From Caldisericota bacterium (GTDB lineage Bacteria > Caldisericota > Caldisericia > Cryosericales > Cryosericaceae): a stretch of 13,028 nt of DNA. Positions 6,645 to 13,028 of this stretch are shown here, in pieces. Numbering within the stretch: the first letter of the stretch is position 1; each line of letters starts with the position of its first letter. Made by a program: the position numbers and the translations under genes. Below the pieces are notes generated by a model that did not search any database, was not told the origin of the DNA, and worked only from the letters and a program-made list of their open reading frames with translations. The DNA lies in assembly GCA_026390195.1 (NCBI GenBank), contig JAPLGK010000155.1, positions 1 to 13,028 of the forward strand, read 5' to 3'.

Positions 6645-7804
6645 AGAAGAGAGCAATCGTCATTGTCCTGGACAGCGTCGGCATCGGCGCAGCCAAGGAT
6701 GCGTTCCTCTATGGGGATGGTGGTTCGGACACACTCCGCCATATCTACAAGAGCGTGCCGGGTTTCCGGCTCCCTCATCTCGAGGAACTGGGCCTGAAGT
6801 ATCTGCTAGACCTGCGTTTCGACAGCCCCGTGGGTTCGTTCGGGATCATGGAGGCGAAAGCCAGGGGGAAGGATTCTGTGAGTGGTCACTGGGAGATGAT
6901 GGGACTGACACTGACAAGACCGTTCCCTACGTATCCTAACGGTTTTCCGCCTGAAGTCATGAAAGCCTTCGAACAGCGCTTCAATACGAAGGCTCTGGGC
7001 AACCGGCCAGAGTCCGGGACCACAATCATCGCGGAACTGGGCGAAGAGCATATGCGTACAGGATATCCGATTGTCTACACGTCCGCCGACTCGGTGTTCC
7101 AGATTGCCGCCCACAATGACATCATCCCCCTGGACAAGCTGTATGAGATGTGCGAGATCAGTCGGCGCGAGATTCTGCAGGGTGAGCACCTGGTCGGTCG
7201 CGTCATCGCGCGTCCGTTCACCGGGACGCCCGGGAACTTCGTGCGGACGCCCGACCGCCACGACTATGTCGCTCAGCCGCTGGGCCCAACCACCCTCACC
7301 CAGGTAAGCAAGGCCGGCCTGGATGTCATCGGCGTGGGCAAGACCTACGACCTGTTTGCGGGTGAGGGGTTCACACAGCATTTCCACACCGAGAACAATG
7401 AAGAAGGTATCCAGAAGACGATCGAGCTGGTCAAAGCCAACAACTGGGAAGGGTTGCTGTTCACCAACCTCGTCGACTTTGACATGCTCTTCGGCCACCG
7501 CCGCAACGTGGCCGGCTATGCCGTTGCCCTGGAGCGCTTCGATGAGGCGATCCCAGAGTTGCTGAGGTCGTTGAAGCATGACGATATCCTGTTCCTCTCT
7601 GCCGACCATGGCTGCGATCCGACGTTCACTGCGCATACGGACCATACACGCGAGTACGTGCCCGTTCTCGCATACTCGCCCTCCCGCCGTGGCGGAACAT
7701 ACCTGGGAGTCCGCGAAACGTTTGCGGACCTTGGAGCCACCGTGTCGGAGTACCTCGGAGTGGCGCCTGTCGCGGGTGCGAGCTTCCTTGCGGACATCTC
7801 CTAG
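6641..7804 (+). CDS. deoB: Phosphopentomutase DeoB
   Basis: Interconverts (deoxy)ribose 1-phosphate and 5-phosphate in nucleoside salvage. It is a cytosolic metalloenzyme of the alkaline phosphatase superfamily. The 387-residue length is typical. Visible motifs: VLDSVGIG with metal ligand Asp11, GKDSVSGHWEMMG (76-88), TSADSVFQIAAH (147-158), RVIARPFTGTPGNFVRTPDRHDY (187-209), DFDMLFGHRR (279-288; Asp281, His286), and ADHGCDPTF...TDHTREYVP (321-341; Asp322, His323, His335). Ser79 occupies the position of the phosphorylated Thr85 of the Bacillus cereus enzyme. The DPTFTAHTDH loop is one residue longer than the E. coli and B. cereus versions as I recall them. The ATG overlaps the upstream TGA (ATGA), with an AGGAAGGGA ribosome site at 6622-6630. 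Placement beside repair genes, not in a deo salvage operon, is notable. Confidence 0.95.
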   Translation: MKKRAIVIVLDSVGIGAAKDAFLYGDGGSDTLRHIYKSVPGFRLPHLEELGLKYLLDLRFDSPVGSFGIMEAKARGKDSVSGHWEMMGLTLTRPFPTYPNGFPPEVMKAFEQRFNTKALGNRPESGTTIIAELGEEHMRTGYPIVYTSADSVFQIAAHNDIIPLDKLYEMCEISRREILQGEHLVGRVIARPFTGTPGNFVRTPDRHDYVAQPLGPTTLTQVSKAGLDVIGVGKTYDLFAGEGFTQHFHTENNEEGIQKTIELVKANNWEGLLFTNLVDFDMLFGHRRNVAGYAVALERFDEAIPELLRSLKHDDILFLSADHGCDPTFTAHTDHTREYVPVLAYSPSRRGGTYLGVRETFADLGATVSEYLGVAPVAGASFLADIS

Positions 7805-7837
7805 ACCGCTGCAGGAATCTCCAGGTTCAGCGACCCA

Positions 7838-10297
7838 GTGAGCAGCGGAGGCAGTCCAGCCGAATCAGATACCTGGAAAGAGCTCCTACGGGGTCTGGTG
7901 CGCCTGGAACTCAAGCGCGGCTGTCAGGATGATGCCGCAGTAGGCGGGTTTGCGCGGCTGGGCCTGGCGACCGTAGAAGGCTCTTTCACGCAGACACAGC
8001 CTGCAGCGGAGCGCGGCGTATCGAACGAGCTGCGATCCTTGCTGGTCGACTATCAGTTCCTGCCGAACCGCGCGCGGGCAGACAGGTGTTGCGCACTTCT
8101 TGCCCTTCTGGAGAACTCGACGCCTCCGACTGCCGGGTCGCCACTTCAAGCGGGCGCACCTCCGGCGTGTGCAACGCCTGTGCCGAAGCCTCTCCCCGAC
8201 AGCATGAAGGCCTTGCTGCACGTCCTCGAAGAACCGGTGTCCACACTGTGGGGAGTCGGACCGCGCGTTCGAGAGATCATGGCGAAACTCGGTGTCGCCA
8301 GCATTGCCGATCTTCTCCAGCACGCGCCCAAAGGCTACCTCGACCTGCGCCACCCCACGGAGCTGTCGCGCGAGTCGCTTGGGCAGATGGTCCTCATCAA
8401 AGCACGTGTGCTAGCGGTTACTGAGATCCGACGAAAGGTTCTGCTGGTCAAGGCGGCAGCCAGGGACCCCGGCGGGCGCGTGCTCCATCTCGTCTGGTTC
8501 AACAACCGATTCGTGCGGAGCAGACTTCAGGCCGGACACGACTACGACTTCTACGGGAGACTGGAGAACTCGTTCGAAGGGGCTCAGCTGATGCAGCCGG
8601 CTTTCGAGGAGTCGGGAACGCCGGCGGCTCAACTGCATATGAACCGCATCGTACCGCTCTATCACCTCACCTCGGGCGTTACACAGAAGGGACTGCGGGC
8701 TCATGTGTGGCGTGCAGCAGGCCGGATTCCCTCTGCGGCCGCCGAGTATCTGCCACGGGACGTGGCTTCGCACTTCCAGCTGCCCGACCTCGCTTGGAGC
8801 TACCGCTCCCTGCACTTCCCGACCGATGAACACGAGGCGGAAAAGGCGCGGAGCCGGTTTGCGTTTGATAGCCTGTTTCTCTTTGAGCTGAGAGTCCTGA
8901 TGCGCAGGCATGCCGAACAGGATGTCCCGGGAACCCCGTTCGACCTGCCCAAGGGAACGGTTGAGCGCTATGTCGGGGTGCTGCCCTTCGTTCCGACTGC
9001 GTCTCAGACAGCGGCCATGCGAGACATCGAGGGGGACGTGCGCAGACCGAGGCAGATGCACCGGCTGCTCCACGGGGACGTTGGTTCAGGAAAGACGGCG
9101 GTGGCCGGGTACGCGGCGTATGCTGCCAAGGTGGCCAGATGCCAGAGCGCCGTCCTGAGTCCCACTGAGATTCTCGCGGAGCAGACGGGACGCGTTCTCC
9201 AGGAGATGCTTGCTCCTCTCGGGGTGCGAGTCGCTACGCTGACTGGAGGGGTGACCAAGTCCCAGCGCAGGAGCATCCTGAGCGCTGTCGCAACCGGTGA
9301 AATCGACTGTCTCGTCGGCACGCACGCCATTCTCGAGGAGGGGGTGGCATTCGAGCGTCTCGGTCTGAGTGTGGTCGATGAACAGCATCGTTTTGGAGTT
9401 GCTCAGCGCGCAGCTTTGGGAACGAAGGGCAATGAGCCACACTCACTCGTCATGAGCGCGACCCCGATTCCGAGAACGCTGGCTCTGACCATATACGGTG
9501 ATCTCGACATTTCCGAACTGCTGGAGAAACCCCCTGGGCGGTTCCCGATCCAGACGCATCTCCTGACGGCTGCCAAACGCGACACCGCCTATGCCATGGT
9601 GCGTGAAGAGATAGCTGAAGGCAGGCAGGCATTTGTCGTGGTCCCCGCCATCGACCCGGCTTCGGACGATGGAGACGGCACCGCATCAGTCGAGGAGACG
9701 ATGCGGGAGCTGACCGAAGGCGGCCTGAAGGGCCTGCGCATTGCGTCGCTGCACGGACGCATGAAGAGCAGTGAGAAGGAGTCTGCCATGAATGCCTTCC
9801 GGTTGGGGAATCTGGACGCCCTGGTTGCGACGACTGTCGTCGAAGTCGGTGTCGATGTGCCGAACGCAAGTGTCATGGTCATCGAGGATGCGGAGAGATT
9901 TGGGCTTGCTACGCTCCATCAACTCCGTGGAAGAGTCGGCCGAGGATCCTCGGTCTCCCATTGCATACTCATCCAGGGCAACGTAACCCCCGACGGTACC
10001 GAACGCCTGCAGGTCCTGGTCGACTCTGACGATGGGTTCCAGATCGCCGAGGAAGACCTGAAGCTGCGAGGACCCGGCGACATCCTTGGGACGGTTCAGC
10101 ATGGCTATGACGTTCCACTGTTTGGCTCTACGGCCCTGCTGACCTACCGCGACCTTTCGGCTCTTCCGGAGATCCGAGAAGCCGCCTCGGAGCTCCTGGA
10201 ACGTGACCCAACACTTGGTGCTGCGGAACATGCGGATATGGCCCATATGCTGTTGCTCCGGTACCCCGATTCAAAGCCAGGCATGGAGGACAACTGA
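7838..10297 (+). CDS. recG: ATP-dependent DNA helicase RecG with N-terminal extension
   Basis: Branch-migrating translocase that remodels stalled forks and D-/R-loops. The 819 residues exceed the E. coli protein (693), owing to an extra N-terminal part of about 125 residues. Such extensions are known in Thermotoga-type RecG. Then come a helix-hairpin-helix-like segment TLWGVGPRVREIMAKLG (136-152), an OB-fold wedge (about 185-255), Walker A GDVGSGKT (413-420), DEQHRFGV (514-521), SATPIPRT (540-547), QLRGRVGRG (695-703), and the TRG motif with Arg723, Arg744 and Gln754 at the same spacing as E. coli Arg609, Arg630 and Gln640. The GTG at 7838 is the first start codon after the deoB TAG, which lies in the same frame 36 nt upstream, so the protein cannot begin earlier. 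The ribosome site is weak, so a later start inside the extension is possible. Confidence 0.94.
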   Translation: MSSGGSPAESDTWKELLRGLVRLELKRGCQDDAAVGGFARLGLATVEGSFTQTQPAAERGVSNELRSLLVDYQFLPNRARADRCCALLALLENSTPPTAGSPLQAGAPPACATPVPKPLPDSMKALLHVLEEPVSTLWGVGPRVREIMAKLGVASIADLLQHAPKGYLDLRHPTELSRESLGQMVLIKARVLAVTEIRRKVLLVKAAARDPGGRVLHLVWFNNRFVRSRLQAGHDYDFYGRLENSFEGAQLMQPAFEESGTPAAQLHMNRIVPLYHLTSGVTQKGLRAHVWRAAGRIPSAAAEYLPRDVASHFQLPDLAWSYRSLHFPTDEHEAEKARSRFAFDSLFLFELRVLMRRHAEQDVPGTPFDLPKGTVERYVGVLPFVPTASQTAAMRDIEGDVRRPRQMHRLLHGDVGSGKTAVAGYAAYAAKVARCQSAVLSPTEILAEQTGRVLQEMLAPLGVRVATLTGGVTKSQRRSILSAVATGEIDCLVGTHAILEEGVAFERLGLSVVDEQHRFGVAQRAALGTKGNEPHSLVMSATPIPRTLALTIYGDLDISELLEKPPGRFPIQTHLLTAAKRDTAYAMVREEIAEGRQAFVVVPAIDPASDDGDGTASVEETMRELTEGGLKGLRIASLHGRMKSSEKESAMNAFRLGNLDALVATTVVEVGVDVPNASVMVIEDAERFGLATLHQLRGRVGRGSSVSHCILIQGNVTPDGTERLQVLVDSDDGFQIAEEDLKLRGPGDILGTVQHGYDVPLFGSTALLTYRDLSALPEIREAASELLERDPTLGAAEHADMAHMLLLRYPDSKPGMEDN
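10285..10290 (+). promoter_or_regulatory. Shine-Dalgarno fixing the rsmD start
   Basis: GGAGGA lies 8 nt before the ATG at 10299, inside the last codons of recG. It decides against the longer in-frame reading from 10203, whose extra 32 residues are out-of-frame recG sequence with no RsmD similarity. Confidence 0.8.
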
Positions 10298-10298
10298 C

Positions 10299-10907
10299 AT
10301 GATCATCGGTTCAGGCACGCTGAAGGGCCGTTCGCTGAAGACACTCGGGAAGGGACCATGGCTGCGCCCTACGTCCGACAAGGCGCGAGAGGCCGTCATG
10401 GACATGCTGCGACCGGTTCTTGCTGGAGCGCGGTTCATCGACGTCTGCAGCGGCACTGGTGCGGTTGGCATAGAAGCACTCAGCAACGGAGCGGCACACG
10501 CAACCTTTGTCGATGCGGACAATCGCTCAGTGCGTCTCATCCTTGACAACTTGCGAATGCTTGCGCTCCAGGAGCAGGCCGCTGTCATCAAGGGCGATGC
10601 TGATGGATACGTGAGCGGATTGCAGGGAACGGAGTTCGACGTCCTCTTTGCAGACCCGCCCTTTGACTCCGGATTGCAGGAAGGGCTCCTTGTCACCCTG
10701 TCCGAGCATTTGCGCGACGGAGCAGACAGCTGTATCATAGTTATGGAGCATGCATCAAGGCAACCCGTGCATGAACGGTATGACGGCCCAGCGATAGACT
10801 TGGAGAGATACAAGGAAAGGCGCTACGGAGACGTTAGCATGACATTCTTCCGTGCAAGAAAGCACAGAAACGAGGCGGACGGCAGCACCAATGACCAGAC
10901 AGACTAG
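10299..10907 (+). CDS. rsmD: 16S rRNA (guanine966-N2)-methyltransferase RsmD
   Basis: Methylates G966 of 16S rRNA in the small subunit, using S-adenosylmethionine. The 202-residue product shows the family N-terminus GTLKGRSLKTL (6-16) and RPTSDKAREAVMDML (23-37), the SAM-binding motif DVCSGTGAVGIEAL (48-61), an acidic VDAD at the end of strand 2 (71-74), the catalytic-type ADPPF (118-122), and the conserved tail ERYKERRYGDVSMTFF (169-184). It starts 2 nt after the recG stop. The last 17 nt overlap the next gene. The recG-rsmD order is common. coaD, which often follows rsmD, is absent here. Confidence 0.94.
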   Translation: MIIGSGTLKGRSLKTLGKGPWLRPTSDKAREAVMDMLRPVLAGARFIDVCSGTGAVGIEALSNGAAHATFVDADNRSVRLILDNLRMLALQEQAAVIKGDADGYVSGLQGTEFDVLFADPPFDSGLQEGLLVTLSEHLRDGADSCIIVMEHASRQPVHERYDGPAIDLERYKERRYGDVSMTFFRARKHRNEADGSTNDQTD

Positions 10908-12978
10908 AATAGCTCACTTCCTCCGAAGTGCTCGTCATAGCCTTGTTCTCCGGCTCGCACGGTTCAGACGGACCGGCACACTGGTGTTCATCCTGGTAGC
11001 ACTTCTCTCCGCCGTGCTGTGCGCTCTTCCGTTCATGCCCGTGCGCAGAAGAGTGTCTGAAGGCACCGTCGTCGACGCCGACATGGTCTCCAGGCGAGAC
11101 ATCGTCTATGTCGATGATGCCAGAACTGAGGACCTTCGCAAGCGCGCAATGGACGAGGTCGCTCCTATCTATGGGTTCGACAGCTCGCGGCTGCCGGTGG
11201 CGATCACTGCCTTCGAAGACATCATGGCGAAGGTCATCAGCATACGCACGCAGGATCTCACCGCGGACCAGGAGTCTCAGCGGATCGCGGCATTGCTCAT
11301 GACCTCGGCAGGTGCAACGACGAAGTACCTCGCGACTTGTTCGGAGTCGGAGGTTCAGTCGTCGAAGACGGCGGCGCGTCAGGCACTGACGACAGTCATG
11401 GGTCGCGGCGTGCTCGAGGGAAGCCTCCCTGCTGCCCGCGAGAGCATCAACACGGAACTCAAGAAGTACGGTATTTCCGACAACCAGGTACGCTCGGCGT
11501 ACCTCCTCGCTGCTCGTTTCGTGTCTTCGAACCTCATGTACGATCAGCAGGCAACTCTGCTTGCGCGTGACAAGGCTGCTTCCTCTGTATCGCCGGTCGT
11601 CTCGACCATCCTCGCCGGTACCCCCGTCGTGAAGAAGGGGAGTGTACTGGACCAGAGCACAGTCGACCTGCTGTTGAGTACGGGCCTAGTCTGGGGACCT
11701 CGCGCTCTCCGAAATGTTGTGTCTCAGATGCTGGCCGCGTTGATCGCGTGGGGAACGGTCGCGCTGGCCGTCATGCTCCTGGGTGCAGCGAAAGCCCGGA
11801 CCGAACCTCTGTTGATGGAGACAGGAATCATCGGCGGCTCCTGCATTGCGATCGGCTGGCTCGCCGGTGGCGTGGCGCCAACGATGACCCCGTTCTTTCT
11901 CTGCATGCTGCTCGGGTTCGTTTTCTTCGAGGGTGCCCTTGCCACGGTCTTCGGCCTTGCCCTGATGGTCATGACGTGGATTATGGTGCCGATGCCTGTG
12001 GAAGTGCTCTCGGGGCTCGTCGTGGGGGCCATTTCCGTGTTCATCGTCATGCGGAAGGCGAACAAGATGAGTGCCCTTCTTATCGCTGGGCCAATTGCCG
12101 GCGTATCAGCCGGTCTTATCTATGGCGCTCTTGCCGGGCTCAGCGAACAGCGGCTATCGGTGATTGCTGCCAACGCCGGGTACCTGGTCGCAGGGGGGGT
12201 TATTGCAGCTGTGTTTGCGCTAGGACTGACCCTGGTTTTCGAGCGACTGTTCAACGTCGCCACGGTCATGAGGCTGCGCGAGCTTCTGGATACCGGAAGC
12301 AAGCTTCTGGCGCAACTGTTCGAAAGCGCCCCGGGGACGTACCATCACAGCCTGAACGTGGCCAATCTTGCAGCAGGCGCAGCTCAGCGTATCGGTGCAA
12401 ACTGGCTGATGGCTCGCGTTGGGGGTTACTACCATGACATCGGCAAACTTCTGCATCCACAGTTCTTCGGCGAAAACCGCGGAGAACTGCCGAACATCCA
12501 CGAGGATATCTCGCCGGAGCTGAGTACCAAGGTAATCCTGGAGCACGTCCAGGCAGGTGTTACGATTGCAGGGAGCAATCACCTGCCGCCCGAGGTGGTC
12601 GATATCATCGCCGAGCACCATGGCACGACTGTTGTCCGGTTCTTCTACGACAAGGCGTCCGCCGAGCAGACAAACCTCTCAGCTGACACGTTTCGGTACC
12701 AGGGGCCCAAGCCACACACGAGGGAGTCCTCCCTTGTCTTCCTCGCCGACGGCGTTGAAGCCGCGGCGCGTTCGCTTGCCAGGGTGGACAAACCAGCTCT
12801 GGAAGGAGTCATCGATGCGGTTGTCAACGCCCGCATTGCCGACGGTCAACTTGCCGAGTCACAGCTCACGCTGGGTGAGATCGGTGCCGTCAAGGACTAT
12901 TTTCTCACGTCCCTCATCTCGTTCTACCATGTTCGCGATGCCTATCTGACGCCCGAGGAGGCACATGAAAGAATCTGA
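10891..12978 (+). CDS. pgpH: 7TM-HD family cyclic-di-AMP phosphodiesterase (PgpH/YqfF-like)
   Basis: Members such as Listeria PgpH hydrolyse the second messenger c-di-AMP and so influence potassium and osmotic balance. The 695-residue protein has one N-terminal membrane helix (about 29-49), an extracellular 7TMR-HDED-type domain (about 55-265, with YVDDARTEDLRKRAMDEVAPIY near 73-94), a multi-helix membrane block (about 275-455), and a cytosolic HD domain. Putative metal ligands are His486 (THHS-type YHHSLNVA), His515-Asp516 in YYHDIGK, His537, His552, His576/577 in AEHHGTT, and Asp620 in LADGVEAA. All are present, so it looks active. ATG 10891 overlaps rsmD by 17 nt. An upstream GTG at 10852 is in frame but lacks a ribosome site. 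A weak GAGG lies at 10872-10875. The gene is followed by a probable ybeY, as in Firmicutes. Confidence 0.9.
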   Translation: MTRQTRIAHFLRSARHSLVLRLARFRRTGTLVFILVALLSAVLCALPFMPVRRRVSEGTVVDADMVSRRDIVYVDDARTEDLRKRAMDEVAPIYGFDSSRLPVAITAFEDIMAKVISIRTQDLTADQESQRIAALLMTSAGATTKYLATCSESEVQSSKTAARQALTTVMGRGVLEGSLPAARESINTELKKYGISDNQVRSAYLLAARFVSSNLMYDQQATLLARDKAASSVSPVVSTILAGTPVVKKGSVLDQSTVDLLLSTGLVWGPRALRNVVSQMLAALIAWGTVALAVMLLGAAKARTEPLLMETGIIGGSCIAIGWLAGGVAPTMTPFFLCMLLGFVFFEGALATVFGLALMVMTWIMVPMPVEVLSGLVVGAISVFIVMRKANKMSALLIAGPIAGVSAGLIYGALAGLSEQRLSVIAANAGYLVAGGVIAAVFALGLTLVFERLFNVATVMRLRELLDTGSKLLAQLFESAPGTYHHSLNVANLAAGAAQRIGANWLMARVGGYYHDIGKLLHPQFFGENRGELPNIHEDISPELSTKVILEHVQAGVTIAGSNHLPPEVVDIIAEHHGTTVVRFFYDKASAEQTNLSADTFRYQGPKPHTRESSLVFLADGVEAAARSLARVDKPALEGVIDAVVNARIADGQLAESQLTLGEIGAVKDYFLTSLISFYHVRDAYLTPEEAHERI
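12955..12961 (+). promoter_or_regulatory. Shine-Dalgarno for the last, partial gene
   Basis: GAGGAGG ends 3 nt before the ATG at 12965 (the first GAGG of the run is 6 nt away). It lies within the final codons of the PgpH-like gene and supports a real gene start there. Confidence 0.6.
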
Positions 12979-13028
12979 CCTATCTGTACACTGTCGTGTA
13001 GAACTGTCGGATTCCGGATGGCAGGTGG
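12965..13028 (+). CDS. ybeY: Start of a gene cut by the right edge, probably endoribonuclease YbeY
   Basis: Only 21 codons are visible (MKESDLSVHCRVELSDSGWQ and one more), overlapping the PgpH-like stop by 14 nt. The start is backed by a strong Shine-Dalgarno. The fragment is too short to identify from sequence. The metalloprotein YbeY, which acts in 16S rRNA maturation and ribosome quality control, is proposed because ybeY directly follows yqfF/pgpH in many Firmicutes and related genomes, and the fragment is compatible with its first beta strand and helix. The diagnostic H-x3-H-x5-H motif lies outside the window. Confidence 0.45.
   Translation, partial: MKESDLSVHCRVELSDSGWQV

Noticed and set aside
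6806..7645. 279-codon open frame on the minus strand
   Set aside because: Antisense shadow of deoB, which is clearly conserved across this whole span.
7805..7837. Terminator or promoter in the 33-nt deoB-recG gap
   Set aside because: No inverted repeat with a T-run and no TANNNT box at a useful distance were seen.
1..13028. Defence system, mobile element, CRISPR array or RNA gene
   Set aside because: All coding capacity is accounted for by housekeeping genes. No repeat arrays, terminal inverted repeats, integrase or transposase motifs, or tRNA-like cloverleafs were noticed.

Overview
This window is a compact run of bacterial housekeeping genes with moderately high G+C (about 60% by eye). 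It contains no mobile element, CRISPR array, tRNA or rRNA that I can see. The left edge holds the first 23 codons of rplU (ribosomal protein L21) on the minus strand. After a 147-bp divergent control region (70-216), eight complete genes and one partial gene run rightward with almost no spacing: pth, mfd, mazG-like, a YbhN/AglD-type membrane protein, deoB, recG, rsmD, pgpH-like, and the start of a probable ybeY. Gaps and overlaps in order are -1, +4, -25, -4, +33, +1, -17 and -14 nt, so one long operon (possibly with internal promoters) is the natural reading. No stretch over 300 bp lacks a gene, and I saw no convincing intrinsic terminator.

The control region at 70-216 has two back-to-back sigma70-like promoters. 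The leftward rplU promoter has a perfect TTGACA, a 16-nt spacer and TATACT. It yields a leader of about 66 nt that can fold into a long stem and ends in a strong Shine-Dalgarno. The rightward pth promoter (TTGAAA, 16 nt, TAGTAT) ends 7 nt before the GTG start and so predicts a leaderless pth mRNA. A similar arrangement sits just before the mazG-like gene.

Functionally the genes divide into translation and ribosome quality (L21, Pth, RsmD, YbeY), genome integrity (Mfd for transcription-coupled repair, RecG for fork and recombination-intermediate processing, MazG for nucleotide-pool cleaning), nucleoside salvage (DeoB), second-messenger turnover (PgpH-type c-di-AMP phosphodiesterase) and an envelope or lipid-related membrane protein. 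Several adjacencies are familiar: pth-mfd-(tetrapyrrole-methylase)-mazG recalls the Bacillus spoVC-mfd-yabN neighbourhood, recG-rsmD is common in Firmicutes and related lineages, and yqfF/pgpH-ybeY is another conserved pair. Here they are joined in one run.

The organism cannot be named from this window. The PgpH-type protein, the YabN-like architecture and the synteny point to a Firmicutes-related or deep-branching lineage with elevated G+C, rather than a proteobacterium. I found no wholly novel system. The most interesting signals are the apparently eroded tetrapyrrole-methylase domain fused to MazG, the paired leaderless-promoter predictions, the structured rplU leader, and family-atypical residues in Pth, Mfd and DeoB.
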